Shown: one piece after another, positions 15,328 through 23,995 of the stretch
How the letters are laid out: each line of letters begins with the position of its first letter
Position numbering within the stretch: the stretch's first letter is position 1
Assembly: GCA_964602735.1 (NCBI GenBank)
Contig: CAZRRV010000001.1
Coordinates: 1 to 64,000 of the forward strand
Reading direction: 5' to 3'
DNA length: 64,000 nt
Source of the DNA: CAZRRV01 sp964602735
Lineage (GTDB): Bacteria; Bacillota; Clostridia; Oscillospirales; Acutalibacteraceae
Position numbers and translations under genes: made by a program
Notes under the pieces: model-generated
Told to the model about the DNA's origin: nothing
The model's input: only the letters and a program-made list of their open reading frames with translations
Databases searched by the model: none

Positions 15328-17848
15328 GGTGCGCGATCTGGCAAAAGATTTCGGACTGCAAACAAAAGTGGTTCAGGAGCTTTTATCAGCCGATTTCGGC
15401 GAGAAAAAAACTCAGACCGCTCTCGAAGAGCCGGAAATAAATTATATTTTCGACTTGTTGACGAAAAAACACGAAATTAAAGATTTGAATGCTTATCTCG
15501 CAAGCGGCGACGAGGGCAGGAATTCGCGCAAAGAAGTACAGAACCGCGAACAGGAAGAACTGCTTGCGAAACAGGCGGAAATTCTGGCGCAGCTTATGGC
15601 GGCGCAGAATGCCGCTCAACAGGAAGCCGAATCGAAACAGGCTGATCTTTCGGGCGAAAGTGCGGCGGCCTCCGGCGAGACACCGGGTGAACAGAGTGCT
15701 TCGCCCGAAGCTTCCGAAAAAGCCGGAACAAAAAAAACTGCGGAAAAGAAACCCGCGCGCGGCGGCAGAAAAACGGCGAATACTGCGGGAAAGACCGCAA
15801 GCGCCGAACCCAATCTGCATCCTTTCGAAGCCAGGAAAAAAGACGAGAAATCGGGAACGCAGCCCAAACGCGGACCCGCGGAGATAAGAAAAGTCGATAC
15901 CCGTTCTTCACATGTCGATTTGGATAAATACAACGAGAAATACGAGAGCATTGCTCCGGCGAATACGATGCGCGACAATGTTCAGCGGAAGCAGAAGATT
16001 AAACAGAAATCGCAGGAATATCGTCGTCCGCAGGGAGCAAAGCGCGAAACAGAAGCCGACAAACTGCGCCGTTTGCAGTTGGAAAAAATCAAGAAAAACC
16101 CCGTAAAAGTATCGGTAGGGGATGAAATAACCGTTTCGGAACTCGCCGCGGGGCTCAAGAAAACCGTCGCCGAGGTTATAAAAACACTTATGGGTCTCGG
16201 CGTAATGGCAACCGCGAACGAGGTGATCGATTACGATACCGCCGAAATAGTTGTTACCGAACTGGGCGGGAAAATTGAGCATGTTGTAGAGGTAACCATA
16301 GAAGAGCGTATTATGGATGTTACCGAAGACAGAGAGGAAGACTTAAAGCCGCGCGACCCGGTCGTCGTTGTTATGGGTCATGTCGACCACGGAAAAACAT
16401 CTCTCCTTGACGCTATACGCCACTCGAACGTAACCGGCGGCGAGGCGGGCGGTATAACTCAGCACATCGGAGCTTACAGGGTTAAATACAACGGGAAGAA
16501 CATCACCGTATTGGATACGCCCGGGCATGCGGCGTTTACATCCATGCGGCAGCGCGGCGCCATGGCGACCGATATCGCCGTCCTTGTCGTTGCCGCCGAC
16601 GACGGCATTATGCCCCAGACAGTCGAGGCTATCAATCATGCCAAAGCGGCGAATGTCCAGATAATCGTTGCAATAAACAAGATCGATAAACCCGAAGCAG
16701 ACCCGGAGCGCGTATTGCAGCAGCTTACGGAGTATTCCCTTGTGCCTGAACAGTGGGGAGGAGATGTAATCTGTGTTCCCGTTTCGGCGAAAACGCACGA
16801 GGGTCTTGATAAACTTATGGAGAGCATTTTGCTTGTCGCCGAAATGATGGAGCTGAAAGCCAACCCCGACCGCAAGGCCAAAGGCGTGGTTATTGAAGCA
16901 AAACTAGATAAAGGCCGCGGACCGATAGCCACGCTGCTTGTACAGTCCGGAACATTGCGCGACGGGGATATAATCGTAGCGGGTTCGGCGGTTGGACGTG
17001 TAAGAGTTATGCGCGACGAAAACGGCAAAGCGCTTAAAGAGGCGGGCCCGTCTGTCCCCGTTGAGGTTGCCGGTCTTGTAGAGGTGCCGCAGGCGGGCGA
17101 CGCTTTCGACGCGGTAACCGACGAACGTCTCGCCAGACAGCTTGTCGAACAGCGCAAGCAGAAGAGAAAAAACGATGTGTTCGAGGCAACGCGGAAAGTA
17201 ACGCTCGACAATCTGTTCTCGCAGCTTGAGGAGGGAAATCTGAAAGAACTCGATATAGTGGTTAAAGCCGATGTTCAGGGCTCGGTAGAGGCCGTGCGCG
17301 ACAGTTTGGAGAAGCTTTCCAACGACGAGGTGCGTGTGAAGGTTATACACGGCGGAGTGGGAGCCGTAAACGAATCGGATATAATGCTCGCCGCCGCTTC
17401 CGGCGCGATTGTGGTAGGATTTAATGTTCGACCCGATGCCGTGGCGAAAGATATTGCCGAACGCGACGGAGTAGATATAAGGCTTTATCGGGTCATCTAC
17501 GACTGCATTGAGGAAATCGAAAGCGCGATGAAAGGTATGCTTGCGCCGAAATACCGCGAACAGCAGTCCGGCACGGCAGAGGTTCGCGAAACTTATAAAA
17601 TTTCCGGAGTTGGGACAGTTGCGGGCTGTTATGTAAACTCCGGCAAAATTACGCGGGCATGCCGGATTCGTGTCGTCCGCGACGGCGTTGTGCTTACCGA
17701 GGACGCCATCGCTTCGCTGCGTCGCTTTAAGGATGATGTCAGGGAAGTGGCGTCGGGTTATGAATGCGGTATAGGCCTTGAAAAATACAACGATATAAAA
17801 ACGGGTGATGTTTTCGAGGCGTTTATGATGGAAGAATACCGTGATTGA
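15314..17848 (+). CDS. infB: Translation initiation factor IF-2
   Basis: 844 aa. IF-2 is the GTPase that places initiator tRNA on the 30S subunit and promotes 50S joining. Residues 1-60 hold the IF2 N-terminal helix domain (KVRDLAKDFGLQTKVVQELL), 75-240 a low-complexity Ala/Glu/Lys/Arg linker, about 255-330 a second N-domain (EITVSELAAGLKKTVAEVIK). The G domain follows: GHVDHGKTS at 355, DTPGHAAF near 402, NKIDKPEADPER near 454, SAKTHEGLDKL; then domains II-IV ending EAFMMEEYRD. Starts inside ylxQ. Confidence 0.98.
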   Translation: MTKYKVRDLAKDFGLQTKVVQELLSADFGEKKTQTALEEPEINYIFDLLTKKHEIKDLNAYLASGDEGRNSRKEVQNREQEELLAKQAEILAQLMAAQNAAQQEAESKQADLSGESAAASGETPGEQSASPEASEKAGTKKTAEKKPARGGRKTANTAGKTASAEPNLHPFEARKKDEKSGTQPKRGPAEIRKVDTRSSHVDLDKYNEKYESIAPANTMRDNVQRKQKIKQKSQEYRRPQGAKRETEADKLRRLQLEKIKKNPVKVSVGDEITVSELAAGLKKTVAEVIKTLMGLGVMATANEVIDYDTAEIVVTELGGKIEHVVEVTIEERIMDVTEDREEDLKPRDPVVVVMGHVDHGKTSLLDAIRHSNVTGGEAGGITQHIGAYRVKYNGKNITVLDTPGHAAFTSMRQRGAMATDIAVLVVAADDGIMPQTVEAINHAKAANVQIIVAINKIDKPEADPERVLQQLTEYSLVPEQWGGDVICVPVSAKTHEGLDKLMESILLVAEMMELKANPDRKAKGVVIEAKLDKGRGPIATLLVQSGTLRDGDIIVAGSAVGRVRVMRDENGKALKEAGPSVPVEVAGLVEVPQAGDAFDAVTDERLARQLVEQRKQKRKNDVFEATRKVTLDNLFSQLEEGNLKELDIVVKADVQGSVEAVRDSLEKLSNDEVRVKVIHGGVGAVNESDIMLAAASGAIVVGFNVRPDAVAKDIAERDGVDIRLYRVIYDCIEEIESAMKGMLAPKYREQQSGTAEVRETYKISGVGTVAGCYVNSGKITRACRIRVVRDGVVLTEDAIASLRRFKDDVREVASGYECGIGLEKYNDIKTGDVFEAFMMEEYRD

Positions 17849-17869
17849 GGTAATACGGAGGATAATATC

Positions 17870-18235
17870 ATGCCGAGCGTAAAAATCGAACGGTTAAACT
17901 CCGATTTGCGGCGCGAACTTTCGCTTCTTTTGCGTGAAATCAAAGACCCCAGAGTAAGCGAATTGTTAAGCATCACAAAAGTGGAAACATCGGGCGATAT
18001 GTCGAGCGCCAAGGTGTTTGTGAGTGCAATATCGGGTGAGTCCGAAACCGAGGAGTCGATTAAGGGGCTGAACAGCGCCGCCGGTTTTCTGCACCGTGAA
18101 CTTTTCCGCCGTATGAAACTGCGCAAAACTCCCGAACTGCGGTTCTTCGCCGATGATTCCATGCGCAACGGGGCGAAAATCGACGGTATTTTACGCGATA
18201 TTAACGCCCGGAGTAATTCCGATGAACGGCATTAG
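17870..18235 (+). CDS. rbfA: Ribosome-binding factor A
   Basis: 121 aa, GGAGG site. KH-fold protein that binds the 30S subunit during late 16S maturation and cold adaptation. Characteristic segments: RLNSDLRRELSLLLREIKDPRV (opening, partial quote), SITKVETSGDMSSAKVFVS, and RMKLRKTPELRFFADDSM near the end. It overlaps nrnA by 14 bases. Confidence 0.96.
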   Translation: MPSVKIERLNSDLRRELSLLLREIKDPRVSELLSITKVETSGDMSSAKVFVSAISGESETEESIKGLNSAAGFLHRELFRRMKLRKTPELRFFADDSMRNGAKIDGILRDINARSNSDERH

Positions 18236-19187
18236 CGTCACGGCCGCGGGAGCGGCGCAGTATTTACTGTCGCATGATAATTTCAGAATTATTACCCACG
18301 CTTTCCCCGACGGCGATACTTTAGGCAGCGGAGCCGCGTTGTGCGCGATATTGCGGCAAATCGGCAAAAAAGCGAATGTTATATGTCCCGATGCCGTGCC
18401 TGAAAAGTATTCGTTCCTGTGCCTGGAAAAGCAACGGTTTAAGCCCCGGTGTACGGTAGCGGTCGATATCGCCGATATGAAACTGACGGGAACTTTCGCG
18501 GAGAAATACGGGGGCAGTGTCGGCTTATGTATCGACCATCACCCGTCAAATGTCCGGTATGCGGAACTGAATTTCATAAATCCCGAGGCCGCCGCAACCG
18601 GAGAATGCATTTTCGAAATAGCGGAAATTTTGAATATAAAAACGGATAAATTTATCGCAGACGCGTTGTACACCGCGATTTCCACCGATACCGGTTGTTT
18701 CCGATTCGGCAATACAACTGCCGAAACTCACCGGATAGCCGCACGTCTTTTGGAATTCGGAGCGGATGCCGCCGAAATCAATCGGAAAATGTTTGAAACG
18801 AAAAGCAGAGCGAGAATTGAAATCGAGCGCCTCGCGCTTGAAAATATCGAATACCGTTGCTCCGGGAAATGCGCGGTTCTTCCCGTTACGCTCAAAATGC
18901 AGAAAGAATCCGGGTGTTCTGAGGGGGATTTAGACGGTATTACCTCTATTCCGCGCACTGTCGAAGGTGTGCTGGTCGGCATAACACTGCGCGAAAAATC
19001 CTGCGGCGGCAAATTCAAAATTTCGGTGCGCACTCATCCGCCGATTGATGCTTCGGCAATATGCGCGCGTTTCGGCGGCGGCGGTCATCTGAGAGCCGCG
19101 GGTTGCGAACTTGCCGGCGACATAAATGATATTAAAGAGAAAATCTGTTTGGTCGCGGAACGGTATATAGAAGATACCGTCAAATAA
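18222..19187 (+). CDS. nrnA: DHH/DHHA1 phosphoesterase, NrnA-type (nanoRNase / pAp phosphatase)
   Basis: 321 aa from the ATG at 18222 inside rbfA. NrnA degrades 2-5-nt RNA and dephosphorylates pAp, and in some species hydrolyses linear cyclic-dinucleotide products. Visible: THAFPDGDTLGSGAAL (motif I), AVDIADM, CIDHHPSN (DHH motif near residue 105), STDTGCFRFGNTT, and the DHHA1 signature FGGGGHLRAAGCEL near the end. Position between rbfA and truB is its classical neighbourhood. Confidence 0.93.
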   Translation: MNGISVTAAGAAQYLLSHDNFRIITHAFPDGDTLGSGAALCAILRQIGKKANVICPDAVPEKYSFLCLEKQRFKPRCTVAVDIADMKLTGTFAEKYGGSVGLCIDHHPSNVRYAELNFINPEAAATGECIFEIAEILNIKTDKFIADALYTAISTDTGCFRFGNTTAETHRIAARLLEFGADAAEINRKMFETKSRARIEIERLALENIEYRCSGKCAVLPVTLKMQKESGCSEGDLDGITSIPRTVEGVLVGITLREKSCGGKFKISVRTHPPIDASAICARFGGGGHLRAAGCELAGDINDIKEKICLVAERYIEDTVK

Positions 19188-19188
19188 A

Positions 19189-20070
19189 ATGAACGGTATG
19201 GTTTTGCTCGATAAACCGCACGGTATAACCTCCTTTTCCGCCGCGCATAAAGTGGCCCGAATTTACGGTGAAAAAAAAGTCGGTCATCTCGGCACGCTGG
19301 ATCCGATGGCTACGGGAGTCCTTCCCGTGCTGCTGGGTTCCGCCACAAGGCTTGCCGATTATATTCCCGCCTCCGAGAAAGCATATTCGGCCACATTGTG
19401 GCTCGGTATTTGCACCGATACATACGACATAACGGGTACAACGGTCGGTACTTCGCAAGTTAGTGTAAATAAAGATTCGGTAGAGGAAGTTTTATCACGG
19501 TTTCGCGGGGAAATAATGCAAACCCCTCCCATGTATTCGGCGATAAAAATAAACGGTACGCCGTTGTATAAACTGGCACGGGCGGGTGTCGATGCCGAGA
19601 TTAAACCGCGCCGTGTAAATATATACAGTCTCCGCCTTTGCGGCAACCCCTCCGAAAATGAATATACGATAGAGGTTCGGTGTTCCAAAGGAACGTATAT
19701 TCGGTCGCTTGTAAACGATATAGGGCGCGCGCTCGGTTGCGGTGCCGTATTGACCGCGCTGAGAAGGATCGAGTCGGGGAGGTTCCCGGAAACGCAGTGC
19801 CGGACTGTTGACGAAATAGCAAACAACCCGGAAAAATGTATTGTTACGCCCGCCGAGGCTGTCGGGCATTTGTTCGCCGTATATGTAAGCGAAAGACAGG
19901 CGGTTCGGTTTACTAACGGGGGAGAACTTGATATTAACAGATTGAGCGAAGATCCGCCGAAGAATGTCCCCGTAAAGGTAATGTTCAATGATATTCTGCT
20001 CGGCATAGCGGTTGCGGATGAGGAGGAAACCCTGCGTCCTAAATGCGTTTTGGAACGTCCGTGCAATTAA
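19189..20070 (+). CDS. truB: tRNA pseudouridine(55) synthase
   Basis: 293 aa, starts right after the nrnA stop. It makes pseudouridine 55 in the T loop of tRNAs. Catalytic Asp38 lies in GHLGTLDPMATGVLPV; KPHGITSF (9-16), the SAIKINGTPLYKLAR segment and CSKGTYIRSLVNDIG are family marks. A short PUA-like C-terminal part follows (about 230-290). Length is usual for Gram-positive TruB. Confidence 0.96.
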   Translation: MNGMVLLDKPHGITSFSAAHKVARIYGEKKVGHLGTLDPMATGVLPVLLGSATRLADYIPASEKAYSATLWLGICTDTYDITGTTVGTSQVSVNKDSVEEVLSRFRGEIMQTPPMYSAIKINGTPLYKLARAGVDAEIKPRRVNIYSLRLCGNPSENEYTIEVRCSKGTYIRSLVNDIGRALGCGAVLTALRRIESGRFPETQCRTVDEIANNPEKCIVTPAEAVGHLFAVYVSERQAVRFTNGGELDINRLSEDPPKNVPVKVMFNDILLGIAVADEEETLRPKCVLERPCN

Positions 20071-20172
20071 AAACACGTGAAACACGTGAGACCGGGCGAT
20101 TTGTCCGGCCGGGTGATTATCCCGCGGACGGAAAAGCGGCGGCGGAGTTTATCGGAGGTTGGCGGTAACGGT

Positions 20173-21048
20173 ATGCTTAAAGGCAAAGCGGCGGTCGCCG
20201 CGCTCGGAACTTTCGACGGAGTGCATCTGGGGCACCGCGAGGTACTGTTAAGCTCCTTGCACTTCGGAGATCTTGTGCCTGTCTGTTTCAGTTTCCACGG
20301 TACGCCGAAAGCCGCGATGGGCATTGATGCTCCGTTGCTGTTGTCCGAGAAAGACCGTGTAAAAAAAATCCGGGAAATCGGAATTGAAGATATTGTGCTT
20401 TTCGATTTTGAAAAGATCAAAAATTATACGGCGGAGGATTTTTTGAATTTTCTTGCCGAGGAGTATAATGTCCGGGGATTCTGTTGCGGATTTAATTACC
20501 GTTTCGGCGCCGGAGGTAGCGGCGATACAAAATTGCTTGCCCGGTACTGTGAAAGGAACGGATTCCCGCTTAAAATATGCGAACCCGTAAAAATCAACGG
20601 GACTGCGGTTAGCGCGAGCGAAATAAGGCGGCGAGTACAAAGCGGAGAAATGCGTTGCGCCGGTGAAATGCTCGGCTACCCCTATTTTTTTGAGGGAGAG
20701 GTATATCACGGTTTCCGCCGTGGTCATGAGCTCGGCTTTCCTACGGTTAATCAAAAAATTCCTTTGGAACTGTGCCTTCCGCGATTCGGAGTTTATTCGT
20801 CTTTCATTTACATTAAAGGTTTGAAGTATCGCGGCCTTACGAATATCGGCGTTAATCCGACCTTTAATCTGCCCGCTCCGGGGGCGGAAACATATGTTTT
20901 CGGTTTTTCAAAGGAAATTTACGGTGAACGGGTAAAAATAGAACTGCTCGATTTTGTTCGCGGGGAAATGCGTTTCGATTCGATCGATGAGCTTCGGTAT
21001 CGTATAAGTCTGGATGTCGAAACGGCAAAGAAACATTTCGGCGAATGA
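20173..21048 (+). CDS. ribF: Bifunctional riboflavin kinase / FAD synthetase
   Basis: 291 aa from the ATG at 20173. A GTG at 20077 would add 32 residues of basic, unfamily-like sequence, so the later start is preferred though its ribosome site (GGAGG, about 15 bases away) is distant. Converts riboflavin to FMN then FAD. N-terminal nucleotidyltransferase: ALGTFDGVHLGHREVLL, GFNYRFGAGGSGD, SASEIRRRVQSGE; C-terminal kinase: GRRHELGFPTVNQ-like GHELGFPTVN, GLTNIGVNPTF. No FMN riboswitch seen upstream; it is the last gene of the rimP operon. Confidence 0.92.
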   Translation: MLKGKAAVAALGTFDGVHLGHREVLLSSLHFGDLVPVCFSFHGTPKAAMGIDAPLLLSEKDRVKKIREIGIEDIVLFDFEKIKNYTAEDFLNFLAEEYNVRGFCCGFNYRFGAGGSGDTKLLARYCERNGFPLKICEPVKINGTAVSASEIRRRVQSGEMRCAGEMLGYPYFFEGEVYHGFRRGHELGFPTVNQKIPLELCLPRFGVYSSFIYIKGLKYRGLTNIGVNPTFNLPAPGAETYVFGFSKEIYGERVKIELLDFVRGEMRFDSIDELRYRISLDVETAKKHFGE

Positions 21049-21109
21049 CGGTTCCATATCGTATTTTCCGTGGTTTTCATCGTTGTTTATTTAACAAAGG
21101 AGTCAGCCG

Positions 21110-21862
21110 ATGGATAAAATCAAACTTTGCATCAACACCAAAACAGGGTTCGATAAAAGCACATCGGAGATGATACCGATGATTAAAGCGGCGGGATTCG
21201 ACGGTTTCTTTACCGGTTGGAACAGGGGAGACCCCGTTTCCGATTGGGCGGCGCTTGCAAAATCGGAAGGGCTGTATTATCAGTCGATTCACGCTCCGTT
21301 TAATCATATTGACCTGATTTGGGAAGATGATGACCGAGGCCCGGAATATTTAACGATGCTTGAAGAATGTGTGGACGACTGCGCAAGGTTCGGCATTCCG
21401 CTTGCCGTAGTTCATGCGATAATCGGATTTGATAAACATACGCCGACCGAAACGGGTCTTGAACGGTTCGACAGGCTGTGTTCTTATGCCGATTCCCGCG
21501 GCGTGACGCTCGGCTTTGAGAACACCGAAGGTCTTGAATACTTAGACTGTATATTCAAAAATCTGAAATGGCATAAATCATGCCGTTTCTGCTGGGACAC
21601 CGGTCACGAAATGTGTTATAATTATTCTAAAGATTTGATGCGAATGTATGGGGAATTGCTTGCCGGTACGCATTTGAATGATAATCTCGGCATAACCGGC
21701 GATGAAATCACCTGGCACGATGACGCGCATATGTTGCCTTTCGACGGCGCAGCGGACTGGATCGGAATACGAAACCGCTTGCGGGAATACGGGTTTACCG
21801 ATTCATTCACATTTGAACTTACATGCAAGAACCGACCCGGGCGTCACACGCACGACGGATAT
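21110..21862 (+). CDS. Sugar phosphate isomerase/epimerase (AP endonuclease 2-like TIM barrel), 3' end lost in gap
   Basis: 251 residues visible before the N run; AAAGGAG site. TIM-barrel family of xylose isomerase/endonuclease IV type: YYQSIHAPFNHIDL (metal His), VVHAIIGFDKHTP, LGFENTEGLEYLD (metal Glu), FCWDTGHEMCY, AGTHLNDNLGITGDEITWHDD (metal His/Asp) and SFTFELTC (Glu). All metal ligands present. Such enzymes isomerise or epimerise sugars and inositol derivatives; the substrate is not evident. The stop codon and perhaps 20-40 residues fall in the gap. Confidence 0.82.
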
Positions 21863-21962
21863 NNNNNNNNNNNNNNNNNNNNNNNNNNNNNNNNNNNNNN
21901 NNNNNNNNNNNNNNNNNNNNNNNNNNNNNNNNNNNNNNNNNNNNNNNNNNNNNNNNNNNNNN
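21863..21962. other. Assembly gap, 100 N
   Basis: Exactly 100 N, the conventional placeholder for a gap of unknown length. True distance and adjacency across it are uncertain. Confidence 0.99.
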
Positions 21963-21980
21963 GCCGCCGGAACCTTTTTA

Positions 21981-22009
21981 TTGACTTTAACCCGGGTCGG
22001 CATTATAAT
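21981..22009 (+). promoter_or_regulatory. Promoter of the DUF308 gene
   Basis: TTGACT (21981-21986), 17 bp, TATAAT (22004-22009), 31 bases upstream of the start; near consensus. Confidence 0.8.
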
Positions 22010-22039
22010 TAAAATATAAATAACAGGGAGGAATCGGCG

Positions 22040-22597
22040 ATGAGTTTTTTAAAGCGCAACATTAACCTGATCTTTGTATGTATCCTCGAGGCACTTGTCG
22101 GAATACTTCTGCTTGTAAGCCCGGATAATTTCACTACCGCAATTATTATTGCCTGCGGTATCGTTCTCCTGGTAGGCGGTATAGTCAGTGTGGTGAAATA
22201 TTTCCGCACCGATGCGCTTGAGGCGTCGGTTAAAGATACTCTGGTCAAAGGGCTTGTAATGCTGCTCGGCGGGTTGTTCCTGGTAATCAACCCGAAGTGG
22301 CTTATTTCCAAATTCCCGATACTCACCATACTTTACGGTATCGCGGTTCTCATCGGAGGGCTCTTCAAATTTCAATGGTTTATCGACGCGATAAGGCTGA
22401 AAACCGGAAGATGGCTTTTCAATATGCTGAATGCGCTGATATCCATTGTCTGCGCGGTGATAATACTCGCCGATCCTTTCACAACTACTGCCTTTCTGTG
22501 GATATTCATCGGTGTTTCGCTTATAGTAGAGGCAATATGCGACCTGATCGTGATGATTGTGGCGAAAAGCGCGCCCACCGAAAGTCAAAGGCGGTAA
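22040..22597 (+). CDS. DUF308 (HdeD-family) membrane protein
   Basis: 185 aa, AGGGAGG site. Six predicted membrane helices arranged as three similar hairpins (LIFVCILEALVGILLLV, TAIIIACGIVLLVGGIV, LVMLLGGLFLVINP, ILTILYGIAVLIGGLF, ISIVCAVIILADPF, FLWIFIGVSLIVEAICDL). The DUF308 family includes E. coli HdeD, linked to acid resistance, but biochemical function is unknown. Short basic C-tail. Followed after 12 bases by an M20 amidohydrolase, probably in the same transcript. Confidence 0.88.
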   Translation: MSFLKRNINLIFVCILEALVGILLLVSPDNFTTAIIIACGIVLLVGGIVSVVKYFRTDALEASVKDTLVKGLVMLLGGLFLVINPKWLISKFPILTILYGIAVLIGGLFKFQWFIDAIRLKTGRWLFNMLNALISIVCAVIILADPFTTTAFLWIFIGVSLIVEAICDLIVMIVAKSAPTESQRR

Positions 22598-22609
22598 GTG
22601 CGGCGTACC

Positions 22610-23785
22610 ATGAATTACTTTGAAAGAGCCGGTCAGCTTGCCGGAGAACTTGTCGAAAACAGGCGCTATTTTCATACAAACGCCGAGGTCGGGTTGCATT
22701 TGCCGAAAACAAAGGGCTATGTTATTCGGCGCCTTGAAGAGTACGGACTGCAACCGCGCGAGTGCGGCGAGGGTGTAACCGCCGTTCTGGGCCGCGGAGG
22801 GAAAACCGTTCTTCTGCGCGCTGATATGGATGCCCTTCCCATGCCGGAAGAGAGCTGTCTGCCTTTTGCCTGCCCGACGGGGAACACCGCTCACGCCTGC
22901 GGCCACGATTTTCATGCCGCAATGTTGCTTACGGCGGCAAAAATGCTGAAAGAAAACGAAAACCGTCTTAAAGGTACCGTAAAATTTATGTTCCAGCCTG
23001 CCGAGGAAACTTTTGAGGGCAGCAACAACATGATAGCACACGGCATACTCGAAAATCCGAAGCCGGACATCGCTCTGGCATATCACGTGAGCCCCGGGAA
23101 AATCCCTATCGGAACATTTATGTACAATGCCGGCGGTACGATGATGTTTTCGGTTGATACATTCGAGATACAGATTACCGGGAAAAGCAGCCACGGGGCT
23201 TATCCTCATTTATCTATTGATCCGATAAATATCGGGGTGCATATTCATCTTGCGTTGCAGGAGCTGATCGCCCGCGAATGCGATCCGAGCGACGCCTGCC
23301 TGCTTACAATCGGGCAGTTTACGGCGGGTTCCGCGGCGAATATAATTCCCGATACCGCGCTGCTTAAGGGCAGTATGCGTACAAATAAAAAAGATGTCCG
23401 CGACAAACTTGCGCGAAGGCTAACGGAAGTCTCCGAGGGTACGGCGTCTGTTTACGGTGGAAAAGCCGCCGTGAAGTTCCTTTGCAGTGTGCCTGTCCTT
23501 GTCTGCGACGCGGATTTAACAAACGAAATCGTCGGCTATATGCGGGAACTTCCGGTGCCCGGCGCTACCGGTTATCCGAATGTTTCGGCGAGCGCGTCGG
23601 AGGATTTTTCGCTGATAGCCGAGCGGGTGCCGAGCGTCTTTATTTATCTTTCCGCCGGATTTCCCGATGAACGCGGAGAATATCCCGCTCACAACAGCAG
23701 GGTGATGTTTAACGAGGATGTATTGCCGATTGGCGCGGCGTACCTTGCTCACTGCGCCGAAAGGTGGCTGGCGGAACATAATTAA
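22610..23785 (+). CDS. M20-family amidohydrolase (N-acyl-amino-acid / hippurate hydrolase type)
   Basis: 391 aa from the ATG at 22610 (a GTG at 22598 is possible). M20D dizinc amidohydrolase: LLRADMDALPM, HACGHDFHAAMLL, MFQPAEETFEGSNNM (catalytic Glu) and the dimerisation-domain mark ITGKSSHGAYPH with its His. C-terminal SASASEDFSLIAERVPSVFIYLSAG supplies the last ligand region. The family hydrolyses N-acetyl-diaminopimelate, N-acyl amino acids, hippurate or IAA conjugates; substrate not assignable. Cytosolic. A strong terminator follows. Confidence 0.92.
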   Translation: MNYFERAGQLAGELVENRRYFHTNAEVGLHLPKTKGYVIRRLEEYGLQPRECGEGVTAVLGRGGKTVLLRADMDALPMPEESCLPFACPTGNTAHACGHDFHAAMLLTAAKMLKENENRLKGTVKFMFQPAEETFEGSNNMIAHGILENPKPDIALAYHVSPGKIPIGTFMYNAGGTMMFSVDTFEIQITGKSSHGAYPHLSIDPINIGVHIHLALQELIARECDPSDACLLTIGQFTAGSAANIIPDTALLKGSMRTNKKDVRDKLARRLTEVSEGTASVYGGKAAVKFLCSVPVLVCDADLTNEIVGYMRELPVPGATGYPNVSASASEDFSLIAERVPSVFIYLSAGFPDERGEYPAHNSRVMFNEDVLPIGAAYLAHCAERWLAEHN

Positions 23786-23854
23786 CGGCGAATAATTATC
23801 ACGGCGTTGTTCAATACCGCCCGAGAATTTTATCCGGCATTGCCGTTATATTTT

Positions 23855-23904
23855 AACGAACTGTTTGTGAATACCGTATGTATGCACAAACAGTTCGTTT
23901 TTTT
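23855..23904 (+). terminator. Strong intrinsic terminator after the M20 gene
   Basis: 13-bp perfect stem CGAACTGTTTGTG (23857-23869) / CACAAACAGTTCG (23885-23897), A-T closed, followed by seven T. Confidence 0.92.
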
Positions 23905-23955
23905 CGGTCATGCCGGTATACCGTTTTCTTTGTCGGGTTGCCGTAATAAATAACA

Positions 23956-23985
23956 TTAAGGCTCCGGGGTTATTCGTAGCCTTAA
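23956..23985 (-). terminator. Terminator of the solute-binding/SGNH gene
   Basis: Minus strand: TTAAGGCT, 14-base loop, AGCCTTAA, then TGTTATTTATT. Confidence 0.65.
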
Positions 23986-23995
23986 CAACGTATCG

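Noticed and set aside
20077..20172. N-terminal extension of RibF from a GTG
   Set aside because: Extra residues are basic and unlike RibF N-termini; kept only as an alternative start.
22049..23209. 386-codon minus-strand frame across the DUF308 and M20 genes
   Set aside because: Spans two well-supported genes antisense; composition is typical of a shadow frame.
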